Positions 1 to 9,407 of a stretch of 64,000 nt of DNA are shown here, in pieces. This DNA comes from Methylocucumis oryzae (GTDB lineage Bacteria; Pseudomonadota; Gammaproteobacteria; Methylococcales; Methylomonadaceae): positions 1 to 64,000 of the forward strand of contig NZ_LAJX01000029.1 of the NCBI RefSeq assembly GCF_000963695.1, in the 5' to 3' direction. Below the pieces are notes generated by a model. It made no database searches. It worked only from the letters and a program-made list of their open reading frames with translations, and had not been told where the DNA came from. Within the stretch, counting starts at the first letter, position 1; each line of letters starts with the position of its first letter. A program made the position numbers and the translations under genes.

Positions 1-1641
1 CCTACCCCAGCCCCAACGACAGCTAGTGTTGCAATCAACCAAGCGATTCTAACCGCAACACCAGAAGCCACAACGCCCGCAATAAAGCCGCTCCCGCATA
101 CGCTTCATAGCGGTAACCGCTGGCTGAAACTATCACCAGCAACAATTAAATCCGTCAATGATGCGATTGTTGCAGGCGACTCCGCTAAAACAGCTAACAA
201 AGACTCTATTGACCTATTGCTAGCACCTAAAAAAGAACGCATTAGAACGGTTATTTATAAAATTAAATCTAACTCTGGCCAAACAAGCGTCGCAGCGGCA
301 CATATACCGAATCCTGACCTCACGCTGCCTAAACAAGAACTGCCGCCTAATCCAACTAAAAGTCAGCTTTTACTGAAAAAAATCATTGCTAAAAAACAAA
401 ACAGCGCACAAGCAACCACGGCAAAAACCGTCGATACCACACTTAACGCACCGAAACTTAATAAACAGCCTTATGAACGCGTACAAGCGCAATTAGCGTG
501 GTACGCACAACATAGTGATTACTTAAGCCGGGTTGCTGAACGTGCAACACCTTATCTTTTCCATATTGTCGAAACATTGCGTAAACATCAGTTACCCATG
601 GATTTAGCGTTACTACCGATTGTAGAAAGCGCTTATCAAGCCAACGCAGTATCGCCCAAAAGCGCTGCGGGTATATGGCAATTTATCCCGACAACCGGCT
701 TAGATTTCGCGCTTAACCAAGACGAAGTCTTCGATGCCCGTTATGATATTCCAGCCTCTACCCGTGCTGCTGCCGAATTTTTAGGTCGATTAAACAAGCA
801 TTTTAACGGTGACTGGCTTTTATCATTAGCCGCCTACAATTGCGGACAAGCCACTGTTGATAACGCCATAGCCCATAATAAAGCCAACGGTTTAGCCACC
901 GATTATTGGTCACTGACATTGCCCCAAGAAACCCAAGATTATGTCCCCAAATTTCTTGCGGTAACAGCTCTGTTCGCAAATCCAGAGCACTATAAGCTCA
1001 GATTACCCAAAGTTAAAAACGAACCTTATTTCATTACCGTCACGTTAAAAGACGAAGCTACGCTGAATTATTTAGCTAAACAACCATTAACGGTCGTTTC
1101 AGAATTATCTGGCATAAACCCTCAACACCTGTTAACGCTGAATCCAGGCTATCAAAAACAAGAATTCCCCGAACACAAACCCATACAACTGCATCTACCT
1201 ATTGCCCAGGCTAACCAACTGCAACAACGCTTACAGCGCATACAACACCCAGAACTCAAGCAAGAAGCGATTGAATTAGTCAAGCAAGTCGATAGACCTA
1301 ACTTCAACCCCTGGTCTAACGCCAATGACACGCAATTAGATTGGTTAGCAACCATCAATCCAAGCCTACCTTTTTTAAGTTTAGACACCGATAACCCTGT
1401 GTCACCCCTCAATACCGCCCCTAAAGATAAAGTGTCAGACCGTGGCGTTATCATTCACTATGTAGACGCTAACGAAACCCTTAGCTCTATTGCGATTAAA
1501 TTCGGTGTTAGTGAAAAAAGCATACGCTCAGCCAATCAGATACCGGCAAAACAAACCCCCATGATAGGCCAAGAGCTAGTTATCCCAAACGAAAAACAAG
1601 CATCTATTTTATTTAACAAACCGGCTAAATTAGACGGTTAA
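1..1641 (+). CDS. mltD: Membrane-bound lytic murein transglycosylase D-like, 5' partial
   Basis: The reading frame is open from the first base of the window, so the signal peptide and true start lie upstream; 546 residues are visible. A SLT/goose-lysozyme-like domain contains the catalytic glutamate at 625-627 in the motif PIVESAY, followed by SPKSAAGIWQFIP and the LAAYNCG motif typical of MltD. A LysM peptidoglycan-binding repeat sits near the C-terminus (about 1450-1605). MltD-family enzymes cleave glycan strands in the periplasm to give 1,6-anhydro-muropeptides. The N-terminal visible part is low-complexity and Pro/Thr/Ala-rich. The gene ends just before a palindromic repeat and faces the LysR gene convergently. 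Confidence 0.85.
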   Translation, partial: PTPAPTTASVAINQAILTATPEATTPAIKPLPHTLHSGNRWLKLSPATIKSVNDAIVAGDSAKTANKDSIDLLLAPKKERIRTVIYKIKSNSGQTSVAAAHIPNPDLTLPKQELPPNPTKSQLLLKKIIAKKQNSAQATTAKTVDTTLNAPKLNKQPYERVQAQLAWYAQHSDYLSRVAERATPYLFHIVETLRKHQLPMDLALLPIVESAYQANAVSPKSAAGIWQFIPTTGLDFALNQDEVFDARYDIPASTRAAAEFLGRLNKHFNGDWLLSLAAYNCGQATVDNAIAHNKANGLATDYWSLTLPQETQDYVPKFLAVTALFANPEHYKLRLPKVKNEPYFITVTLKDEATLNYLAKQPLTVVSELSGINPQHLLTLNPGYQKQEFPEHKPIQLHLPIAQANQLQQRLQRIQHPELKQEAIELVKQVDRPNFNPWSNANDTQLDWLATINPSLPFLSLDTDNPVSPLNTAPKDKVSDRGVIIHYVDANETLSSIAIKFGVSEKSIRSANQIPAKQTPMIGQELVIPNEKQASILFNKPAKLDG

Positions 1642-1678
1642 ACAAACTCAGGCTATGCTCTTTAGACGGGATAATGCC

Positions 1679-1800
1679 AAGTAGGGACAGGGCGTTTAGA
1701 GAGCAGGTGTTGGCAGCAGGGACGCTGCCACCAAGCCTACAGGGATGTATTTACGGCGTCCTGCGCTCTGAATGCCCTGTTCCTACTTAAGTTGGTAACC
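1679..1800. repeat. MITE-like palindromic repeat, copy 1
   Basis: An approximately 120-bp element with imperfect terminal inverted arms: AGTAGGGACAGGGCGTTTAG on the left matches the reverse complement of the right end. The internal part has a GGCAGC/GCTGCC hairpin and an AAGCCTACAGGGATGTATTT core. Related copies lie at 40205-40316 and 53957-54091. The right edge covers the stop codon and last codons of the LysR gene. There is no coding capacity. Confidence 0.85.
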
Positions 1801-2692
1801 CAAACTCATGATGGCTTAATTGCTCAATAAACCAACGTAACACTTTCCCTTTATTCGTTGTTTTCCACGCCATATAAATCGACTCCGGTGCAATCGATTC
1901 TTGCACCGGTTTTTCTATCAATAGTTTTTGCTCCAACAAAGCTTGTACTCTATGTCTAGGCACAAAACCTACCCCCAAACCTAACTGTATTGCCGCCACT
2001 TTTTCGCCAATACTAGGTACACGCAACATAGGTTTTTTACCGAATAACCTGCAATTTAACGGCGCTTGTTGTCTTGAAGAATCTCTGACCACGACAAACC
2101 GATGCAAAGCCATTTGCTCCTGCAAGATAGGACTGTTGAATTCGGCAAGTGGATGATTAGGTGCGCAAACAAACACCCATTCGATTTGCTTAATTAATTG
2201 ATATTTAATACTAGGGCCGCCCGCATGATTATGCATACCAATACCAATGACTAAATCAGCTCGGTTTAGCAGTATCGCCTCTAGTGTTCCACCTAATACT
2301 TCCTCATAAACGTTAATTTCTATATCAGGCATCAACTGATAAAAATTCGCGATATAAGGATAAATAAAATCTAGCTTAAGTAATGAATCTATCGCTAAGG
2401 TAAATACCGGTTCGTAGCCTTTATGGGTTTTTTTAGCGGTAATCGCCAAACGCTCGGTAGCCGCTAAAATTTCCCGTCCTTGCTCTAGCAACACCTTACC
2501 GGCATCGGTTAATACCGCCTTGCGGCCTACTTTTTTAAATAAAACAATATCCAAATCCTGCTCTAATTTTTGCACAGAATAGGAAATCGCCGACGGTACT
2601 TTATATAACTCATTCGCCGCCGCCGCAAAACTGCCTTTGCGATCAATCGCATCGATAACTTCCAGCGCTTCTAGCGAAATTAAATGTTTCAT
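1787..2692 (-). CDS. LysR-family transcriptional regulator (YhaJ-like)
   Basis: A 301-residue protein of usual LysR length. The N-terminal winged HTH (about residues 5-63) reads AIDRKGSFAAAANEL then SAISYSVQKLEQDLDIVLF, close in pattern to the E. coli YhaJ subgroup. A LysR substrate-binding domain follows from about residue 90 to the end. It would act as a cytoplasmic DNA-binding regulator; the inducer and targets cannot be read from the sequence. No divergent partner gene lies upstream, where there is a 680-bp gap. Its C-terminal codons overlap the edge of the repeat at 1679-1800. Confidence 0.85.
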   Translation of the reverse strand: MKHLISLEALEVIDAIDRKGSFAAAANELYKVPSAISYSVQKLEQDLDIVLFKKVGRKAVLTDAGKVLLEQGREILAATERLAITAKKTHKGYEPVFTLAIDSLLKLDFIYPYIANFYQLMPDIEINVYEEVLGGTLEAILLNRADLVIGIGMHNHAGGPSIKYQLIKQIEWVFVCAPNHPLAEFNSPILQEQMALHRFVVVRDSSRQQAPLNCRLFGKKPMLRVPSIGEKVAAIQLGLGVGFVPRHRVQALLEQKLLIEKPVQESIAPESIYMAWKTTNKGKVLRWFIEQLSHHEFGLPT

Positions 2693-3370
2693 TTCAAATC
2701 CCTACTATTATCAATACGTTCGCCTAGAAATCAGGTAGCTTTGTCGGACTGCTAACGTAAGAGACATAGTCTGTAAAACCGTCCCAAATTAATAATGCCA
2801 AAAAGCACTAAACCTAAGAAAACTAAAGGCGGCTAGCCAAGCGATTATCGTTGAAATAGCCCTAAGTGGCAAACAAAGTGTCCGCAAAGCGTGTGCTTAA
2901 ACACGCTGTAATGCTTGATAAATACAAGTCAGCTTTCTATTACGAAACTAAATATGTTGTTAATTTGGGTTTTAAATTAAAACCGCTTAGCGCTTTAATC
3001 CCGCTTTGCCTGGCCGAATAACACAGTTTTTGATGGGGATTGGTCCGATAAGTACACAACATATGGGTACCAAGCGTCGGTAGGTAACAGCTATGCCAAC
3101 GCCCCAGTAAAATAAGGAACGCCGGAGAATCTCATTTTTAGCGGCTTATAGGCATAAAAGTGTTAAATAATTTATGAGCAGTTACTTATTAAGTTTCACG
3201 GTTTAATGAAGCAAGTCACTTTATGCAAATGACAGCTAGGAAATAAATATCACTTATCGCCTATGCTGGAGCGAAAACCGGCTTAACTTAAAACCTCGCG
3301 ATAACCACTCATTAGCTCTTAAAAAACTAGTTTTAACAACCGCTTTTAATATAGCCACATTAAGAGTACC
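2693..3370. other. 680-bp region without a recognisable gene
   Basis: No reading frame of convincing length or composition is present on either strand. It contains a palindrome, GGTTTTAA-A-TTAAAACC, near 2969, and several stop-riddled stretches that could be remnants of lost genes, none recognisable. The upstream control region of the LysR gene must lie at its left end. Confidence 0.5.
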
Positions 3371-5205
3371 TTACATTTGAATAGTAATTTGCTCATCCCT
3401 AAATAAATTTCTGGCAATCAATTCAGCTTTTGCCTCCGTAGGATTTTCAGCAAAAAGGATAATCCGCAAATCTTGTATCGCCCGTGAAAAGCACACATAT
3501 GCAAGATTAAGACTTTTTTTGCTTTTGGCCTTCTGTCGGTTCCTTCCCCACTGTTCTTGGTGTTAGCAATTTGGAAAAACTGTAATTATGCCAATTTGCT
3601 TCGGTATCATCAAAAACCACAAGTACTTTTTTAAACTCATCGCCTTTTACACCATGCTGAGTGCTGTAAGGCGTTAAATCAAGGATGAATTTTCGGTATG
3701 CGACAAGCTCATTAGCTTTATGCTTGAAAAACTCATCCATCAGCCAGTCGCCTTTTTCTAACCCATGTTCTACATCATCGTAAACCTCTGAACGGGGTTC
3801 TCTCTGAAGATGCTCGGCAAGCGTTTCTGAAAGGCGGACTAATCCATGCTGATTTGCTACGTTTAGAATTTCTTTGATGGTTTCGTTAGGCCAGATAGCA
3901 ACTAAGGCTTTAATTGCTGTTTGAGCTTTTTCTGTCACAGTTTTAATAGTTAAGTCTTTACTAACACCTTCTGGATCAAGCAAGGGGCTGTGTTCACGCA
4001 TAACTTGAATGATGGCTGCATGGTCATCAATTCTATGGGCTTCAATCAAAGGTATCAGAACATCGATGAATGGCTTTAGTGCAAAGTGTTCGCCTTCTTT
4101 AAATGAATCTTCGACGGTTTGTGAAGCGTAGTTTCCGGTGAATAATTGATTAAGTTTAGAAAAGCCAAGACGATGCGCGATCATCTGCCTAGTCAGAAAC
4201 AGTTGTTTAATACCATCAGCGTTTTCCCATTGAAAATGGACAAGTGCCATGTCAAATTGTTTTAGTGCATTGGAAAGCTGGTCATCTGTATAAGTATTAC
4301 GATTGCCATTGCCTGATTCAGCTTGTATCAGCCTGATTTCCACACTACCTGTTACATTGCTTGTGCCCGGCATCTGTTGTAAATCTGGACGGATAGCATT
4401 CAGCAGCTTAATGACTTCGGTTGAACAACGATAATTTTCGGTTTTTTTGATTAACTTATAATCAGATGGGCCATTGAATTGTCCTGCGCGTTTTTCATAA
4501 ATCTGTTGCATTGGATCGCCAAAGTAACCAATGATTGGCAAACCCTCTTCCGAAGCAATTTGATTTAGTGCCTCCATGATATTGCCAAAGGTATCCTGCG
4601 ATTCATCAATAAAAATATATGGAAACTTTTGCCCGATAATTTTTTGCAAATTAGGCAGTCGCAAAATCATCATCGAAACTAAATCAACTATATCATCGTG
4701 ATTTAAACTACCTGTTGAATAATCCCGTCTTCCACTGTCGTCATAGTTAAATTTGGACACAAGATGGATGTGATTAAGGTCATGTTCTAATTTAGCCACT
4801 TGTTCACGGGCTTGCTTTGCTTTTTGGCTATTCCCTTTAGTATCTGCTTGTTTTTTTGAGATTCGCTTTGGAATAAGTTCATTTTTCAGCGTATTACAAA
4901 TATCTGATTGATAATTTTCTACCAAACTCCACAAAAAACCGTGAATCGTTGACACGGCAAACAAATCATCTAAATTCGTCCGGCGTTTAATGTTTTCAAC
5001 CGCAACATTTGTATAAGTGATACAAGCTATCTGTTGATTTGCAGCACGAAGCGATTTTCCATATTTACAGCGAATGTATTCTAATGCCTTTATTAAAGAA
5101 CCTGTCTTGCCAGAGCCTGCACCAGCAACGACAGCAAAAATTTTTATGCAGATTAATACAAGCTTTTATTTTCAAGTCTGCAAGCGTGTCCTTATGAGTT
5201 TTCAT
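3371..5205 (-). CDS. gajB: Gabija-like UvrD-family helicase (GajB-like), two frameshifts
   Basis: A superfamily 1 helicase of about 610 residues once two single-base indels are corrected: one at the A/T run 5136-5145 and one at the T run 3514-3520. The N-terminus has Walker A GAGSGKT (residues 28-34), then ACITYTN, a Walker B motif IFIDESQDT near 4600, the motif YRCS, and a C-terminal motif VI SLNLAYVCFSRA. The start ATG overlaps the stop of the OLD-nuclease gene in an ATGA, which implies translational coupling. Class 2 OLD nucleases are characteristically paired with such helicases in Gabija anti-phage systems. Its length is somewhat above that of the Bacillus GajB. The frameshifts are at homopolymers and are probably sequence errors. 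Confidence 0.75.
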
Positions 5206-7317
5206 GACACGACCTCTGAAAAGATTGCGGACTGTTTTTCCAATTCCAACAAATCACATAGCCATTTTAAGCCCTCAACTATGTAGGCTGGCGTAATCCA
5301 TTCTTCATCTGTATTTATTTGTTCCAATGCAAATTCAACTTTTTTGTACTCTTTGGCTTTAACGGTTTCATATACTTTTTGGTAATCGACCTCAAAATCA
5401 GGGACTGTTTCTAAAGCAACAAAGGCGTTGATTTTTCCTTCTCGAACCTTACTTATATTTTCGTAAATAAAAGCCTCTTCAAAACGTTCTTGGAATCATT
5501 TTGGCGTCACTGCCATAATCTGGAACGGGGATTTCCTGCTGAAAAGTGACATATCTATTACATGTGTCTGAACATATTTTGTCTTTTGACGTTAACTTTA
5601 TAAGCGATGAAATTTTCTTTTCTTCTTTTGTTGACTTCTCTTTAATGCCCAACAGAAGTGATTTTATAGACGCATTGCTAGTTACGGCGTTATCTTCATT
5701 TGCTCTGCAAGCACTATGGTTGTTATTTGGATCAACGGAATCTAAATCGGTAATAACGAGCGTTGGCAGCTTTATGAAATCCAATAATTCAGCAAACCGA
5801 TGTGCATAAGCTCCGCCCAATTCAAGGATAGTCAAATACGCTGACTGAAGTTCAGGTGTTACCTTCTTTATCATTGTTGGCATAAGCAATCTCTCAACCG
5901 TGCCTTCAACAAGAATCGCAGCATCTGCAAAAAAGAGATCGCAATGGGTCAGTTTCAAATATTTTTTTAGGAATGTAATATTTTCAGGTACGGCCTCATT
6001 TTGAAAATTAGCAATATTAAAAATTTCGCTTGCAATAGCTTTAGGTTTAACTGAGTTTGTATCGTATTTGGAAGGTGAACGGCGAAAATAACGAATATAT
6101 TGAAAATCAGCCTCGGCAACTATATGGGAAGAATGAGTGGTAATGACTAATTGTGCTAAATGGTCTTTTAAGTCTGTATCAGCAAGCTGGTTTTTCATTA
6201 CCTCCCTGATTTTACGGATGAATGTCTGTTGGACTTGGGCGTGTAAATGGGCTTCCGGCTCTTCAACAAAAATCAATTGGCACCATGGACGATTGGTTTC
6301 TGTATTGACCCACTGAATTTGAAAGTGGGCAATTTGAATTGCCAGATAAATCAAGTTCTTAAACCCCAAACCGTTATAAGCTTCTGGAAGCTCATGGTTC
6401 GTTTCATTATCCAGATACGCAATAGCGGTATTACCACTCAGAGCTTTCTCTGGGCTGAGATTAGAAATAACCTTAAGCCCACGATCATTTAAACCTGGAA
6501 ACCCCAAACCAGCGATAATTTTTATAAGCGGCTTAAATTCCGTTTCATAATGCTGTGTTAGTTCTTCGTTATTTTTATCAATTGCTTGAGCAGAATTTAC
6601 GTTGTGATTGCGTTGGTTTAGATTATGCGTATAAAACGCTGTAAAAACAGATGATAACCGATTGCTCTGAGCAGAATCCTTGTCATCAATATTGCGCTGT
6701 GCGTCCACATAATCGACACGTAATAACATGGATAAACTTTTAGGCCCATTAATTTGCTTATCCATTAACGTTGCTCTTGGTGCCTCTGTATCGGAGAACC
6801 TCTCAAGGACAAAATATTTTAATGAAAAATACTTTGTTAAGTTATTGGATTGCGACAAAAAATGAGATAACGGCTTTTGGTTACCGCTTTTCGGGTATAT
6901 TGCTAAATAAGCATTATGTAATTCGACTGGATCATCCACGGAGAAACATATCCTTATCCCTACTTCTGAATAATTTTCCTGTAATGTAGGTAATAAATGA
7001 GCAACTAGACCATAGTTGATTGATGGAGAGACCGTAAACCACAAATCAAGCTGAATGCTGGGGAGTTTTTCACTTAGTTCTTCTTCATCTGGATTAATCT
7101 CGGTCTGGCCAAATTTATCAATCTCAGCAATTAATGGGGAAGAAAAATCATGGATTTTAAAACCACGGTCACGCGATACAAAAAGCCTAAATGCGGCTGT
7201 AGCGGATGTTTTACCAGCATTGTTGGCACCCACAAAAATTGTTTCAGTTTCTTCAAGATTAATGGTTACATCTTCAAGACGGCGGAAATTGCGTAAGCAA
7301 TATCGATTTAGATGCAT
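5202..7317 (-). CDS. gajA: Gabija-like OLD-family ATPase/TOPRIM nuclease (GajA-like), frameshift
   Basis: About 704 residues after correcting one indel at the A run 5481-5484, which restores SRTF-like PRTFEEAFIYENI and a 90-residue C-terminus. The start chosen is the ATG at 7317, preceded by AAAGGA seven bases upstream; an in-frame start 78 bases earlier has no such site. The ATPase part has Walker A GANNAGKT (residues 30-37) and Walker B LIFVEEPEAHLH near 6275. The TOPRIM part has ILVEGTVER near 5912 and VITDLDSVD near 5750, carrying the metal-binding acidic residues. Known role: GajA is a nucleotide-regulated DNA endonuclease of the Gabija defence complex. An unassigned OLD protein is the alternative, but the coupled helicase favours Gabija. 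Confidence 0.75.
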
Positions 7318-7456
7318 AAAATTTCCTTTAGAATATTTATTGGCAAATGTTTGTGTAGTTTGAAAAACGATAAAACCATATACAAAGTCTAGCATTTAAG
7401 CATAGTTTATTTATAAAATACAAACTATTAACTAACAAACTACTGGGACAATCTGT

Positions 7457-7774
7457 ATGCAACTTGATTTATCAGCGTTACAAAATGCAATAGCCAAGTT
7501 AGACGAAGCATTGGCGTTTTGTCATTCAGAATTAGCTAACAGCCGCCGCCGAAGAAATGACATTTAACGAGTTGATTCGACGAGGCTATGCACTAGGCCT
7601 GTTACAAGCAGAAATTTCAACCTGGCAAGCGTTTCGTAAAGATCGTGGTACAACTAGCCACACTTATGATGAAACTAAAGCCGCCGAAATTTTTTTGCCG
7701 CACTACCCACTTTCCTTAATGAAGCGCGCTTTTTGCTGCAACAAATTCAAACACGACAAGAAGGTACAGTGTGA
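7457..7774 (+). pseudogene. HEPN/HepT-like nucleotidyltransferase-partner gene, internally deleted
   Basis: The N-terminus (MQLDLSALQNAIAKLDEAL) and the C-terminal half (MTFNELIRRGYALGLL to RGTTSHTYDE) match the HI0074/HepT HEPN family, and the RNase-type R-x4-H motif RGTTSH remains. Between LANS at about 7548 and AAEEMTF the family normally has some 40-47 residues of helix, which are missing, and the reading frame changes at the junction. A second one-base shift lies in the T run 7690-7696. The deletion is too large for a homopolymer error, so the gene is probably inactivated. Its stop overlaps the GTG start of the next gene. Confidence 0.65.
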
Positions 7775-8097
7775 CCGCATCACTTGCGATTCGCCCACAA
7801 GACTTAGCGATTGTTAATAAGATTTTGCAACAAACGTTACCTAAAGAAGCCAACGTTTGGGTCTTCGGCTCGCGCGCTAAAGGCACAAATAGAAAAGCCT
7901 CCGATTTAGACCTAGCTATTGATGCAGGTCGTCCGTTAACACGCATAGAGCGATACGCACTACACGAGGCTTTTGACGAATCTAACTTACCTTATAACGT
8001 CGATTGTGTTGATTTATGCAGCGTCAGTGAGGCATTTAAAGCTATTGTTAACCAAGAAAAAGTTTTGTTGTCAACGACTACCCCTGTAAAAGCTTAG
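7771..8097 (+). CDS. MntA-like minimal nucleotidyltransferase (antitoxin type)
   Basis: A 108-residue protein with the minimal nucleotidyltransferase signature G-S-x10-D-x-D in the stretch starting GSRAKGTNRKASDLDL. In characterised MntA/HepT pairs this protein adenylylates the HEPN toxin and neutralises it. It starts with GTG inside a GTGA overlap with the upstream HEPN gene, the normal operon layout of the pair. It has no apparent indels, in contrast to its partner, so the antitoxin appears to have outlived the toxin. It lies between the Gabija-like genes and the PKS. Confidence 0.7.
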   Translation: MTASLAIRPQDLAIVNKILQQTLPKEANVWVFGSRAKGTNRKASDLDLAIDAGRPLTRIERYALHEAFDESNLPYNVDCVDLCSVSEAFKAIVNQEKVLLSTTTPVKA

Positions 8098-8320
8098 TTA
8101 TCCAAGCCACAGCCCATCATCAGAACCATGTTATACTCACACCGTTAACGCCGTGGCTGACGGGTGAGTGCATAAGGTACGCGTAGCGTACCCTACGAAA
8201 GTCGGAACAGCGGTAGCAGCAGGAGTGCAAACCTGGGTTTGCACGAATACAAGCCAAGGCTTGTACTGCAATCACCTAGCTAGCCCCACTACCGCTATAA
8301 CTAAACGTTGAGAGTAATTG
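8098..8320. repeat. Cluster of short perfect palindromes upstream of the PKS
   Basis: Three perfect hairpins follow one another: GGTACGCGTAGCGTACC (8176-8192), GTGCAAACCTGGGTTTGCAC (8225-8244) and TACAAGCCAAGGCTTGTA (8248-8265). The last two are bracketed by an outer inverted pair AGCGGTAG/CTACCGCT (8209-8216 and 8289-8296). The arrangement resembles REP/BIME-type extragenic repeats. The PKS promoter, if local, must lie within or beside this array. I see no gene. Confidence 0.75.
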
Positions 8321-9154
8321 ATGGCTTCTTATGACGACAACAGCTTAGACGCTGTGATGCAACAACTGATAGATGCAGAATTAATTCAAGCCGCGCGCGC
8401 AACGCTAGCGGCAGACGCGTTATTAAAGCCAAAGCCTAATCCCGCTTCACATTGTAGCTTAGGGGCTTGCGAACAAAGCCAAGCCCCGCTTTCGCCAAGC
8501 CACAAGGATGTGGTAAATGCAGAAAACGCATGGAGCGGTTTTTCTGCAACCGGTTCAGAACACCTAACGGAGTTTACTGCCTCGGTGGTCGAGATTGCCG
8601 CAACGGTGTTAAAAATCCCACTAGAGCGTATTGATCCTTATGAGAATATGGCGCGTTATGGCGTCGATTCCATCTTAGTGACAGAGATTATTAAACGCAT
8701 TGCCGAGCTGTTAGACCGCCCCATCGCGCCGACGATTTTTTTTGAAGCTAAGCATTTACACGAACTGGCTGAAATTTTATACCAGCGTTTTCAAGCCTCG
8801 GTGTTAAAGCGCTATACCACAACGCCAAGCCAGACCGAACCAGTCGTTACGCATCAAGCACCGACTGAGCCAGACCCATTAGACCAAGAAGTACAATCTT
8901 GGCTAGACCGTTTTCAAGCTATTAGTAGCACCGGGCAAACGATTAGCGTCACGCCTGCCATTCATACCGAAGTTAATAGCAGCCTTTCTTATCCCACTGA
9001 TTCCAGCCTTCACGATAACGAAACCCCAGCCCATTTAGCACCGCCAACCCACGCCGAAACGCTTTATCCACCCATTGCAATTATCGCCATGTCGGGCAGT
9101 TTTTGCCCAAAGCCAGACATTAGCCGAGTTCGAGCAGCATTTACAGAGCGGTGA
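8321..9154 (+). CDS. PKS segment 1: N-terminal acyl carrier protein and start of KS1
   Basis: The start is ATG 8321. Residues 1-80 are a helical, then Ala/Pro/Ser-rich leader; an acyl carrier domain follows at about 85-157 with the phosphopantetheine serine at residue 117 in GVDSI. The sequence then enters KS1 (IAIIAMSGSF) and loses frame at the T run 9100-9104; removing one T continues the KS as FAQSQTLAEFEQHL. The line therefore begins with a free-standing ACP and no loading domain, so it must be charged by another protein. An 8-bp inverted repeat GGGGCTTG/CAAGCCCC (8462-8487) lies inside the leader. Confidence 0.85.
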   Translation: MASYDDNSLDAVMQQLIDAELIQAARATLAADALLKPKPNPASHCSLGACEQSQAPLSPSHKDVVNAENAWSGFSATGSEHLTEFTASVVEIAATVLKIPLERIDPYENMARYGVDSILVTEIIKRIAELLDRPIAPTIFFEAKHLHELAEILYQRFQASVLKRYTTTPSQTEPVVTHQAPTEPDPLDQEVQSWLDRFQAISSTGQTISVTPAIHTEVNSSLSYPTDSSLHDNETPAHLAPPTHAETLYPPIAIIAMSGSFCPKPDISRVRAAFTER

Positions 9155-9317
9155 CGATTGTATGAGCGAAGTCCCTACCGAGCGTTGGGATTGGCGTTCG
9201 GTGTTTGGCGACCCAAAAACCGGTGAGTTTAGCAATGTCAAATATGGCGGTTTTATCCCTCACATAGACCAATTTGACCCGCAGTTTTTTGGCATGTCGC
9301 TAGAGAAGCGGAGTTAA
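9105..9317 (+). CDS. PKS segment 2: KS1 N-terminal part
   Basis: This frame carries ERWDWRSVFGDPKTG and KYGGFIPHIDQFDPQFFGMS, standard ketosynthase N-terminal motifs. Frame is lost at 9300-9301 where one base is missing; inserting it gives SPREAELMDPQHRL, the expected KS continuation. That short third frame runs to the A run 9401-9407, where removal of one A leads into the next segment. No independent function is implied for this piece. Confidence 0.8.
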   Translation, partial: AQSQTLAEFEQHLQSGDDCMSEVPTERWDWRSVFGDPKTGEFSNVKYGGFIPHIDQFDPQFFGMSLEKRS

Positions 9318-9407
9318 TGGATCCGCAGCATAGGCTATTTATAGAATGCGTTTGGCAGTTACTAGAAACAGCGGGCTACGCACCCGAATCGTTTTCGGGC
9401 AAAAAAA

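Noticed and set aside
2830-2900. Short peptide resembling a transposase fragment (GKQSVRKACA) in the 680-bp gap
   Set aside because: The match is only about ten residues, with stops on both sides and no inverted repeats; too weak to call an insertion-sequence remnant.
7557-7817. Independent small protein overlapping the MntA-like gene
   Set aside because: Its first two thirds are the C-terminal half of the HEPN family; the remainder is out-of-frame sequence after a T-run indel.
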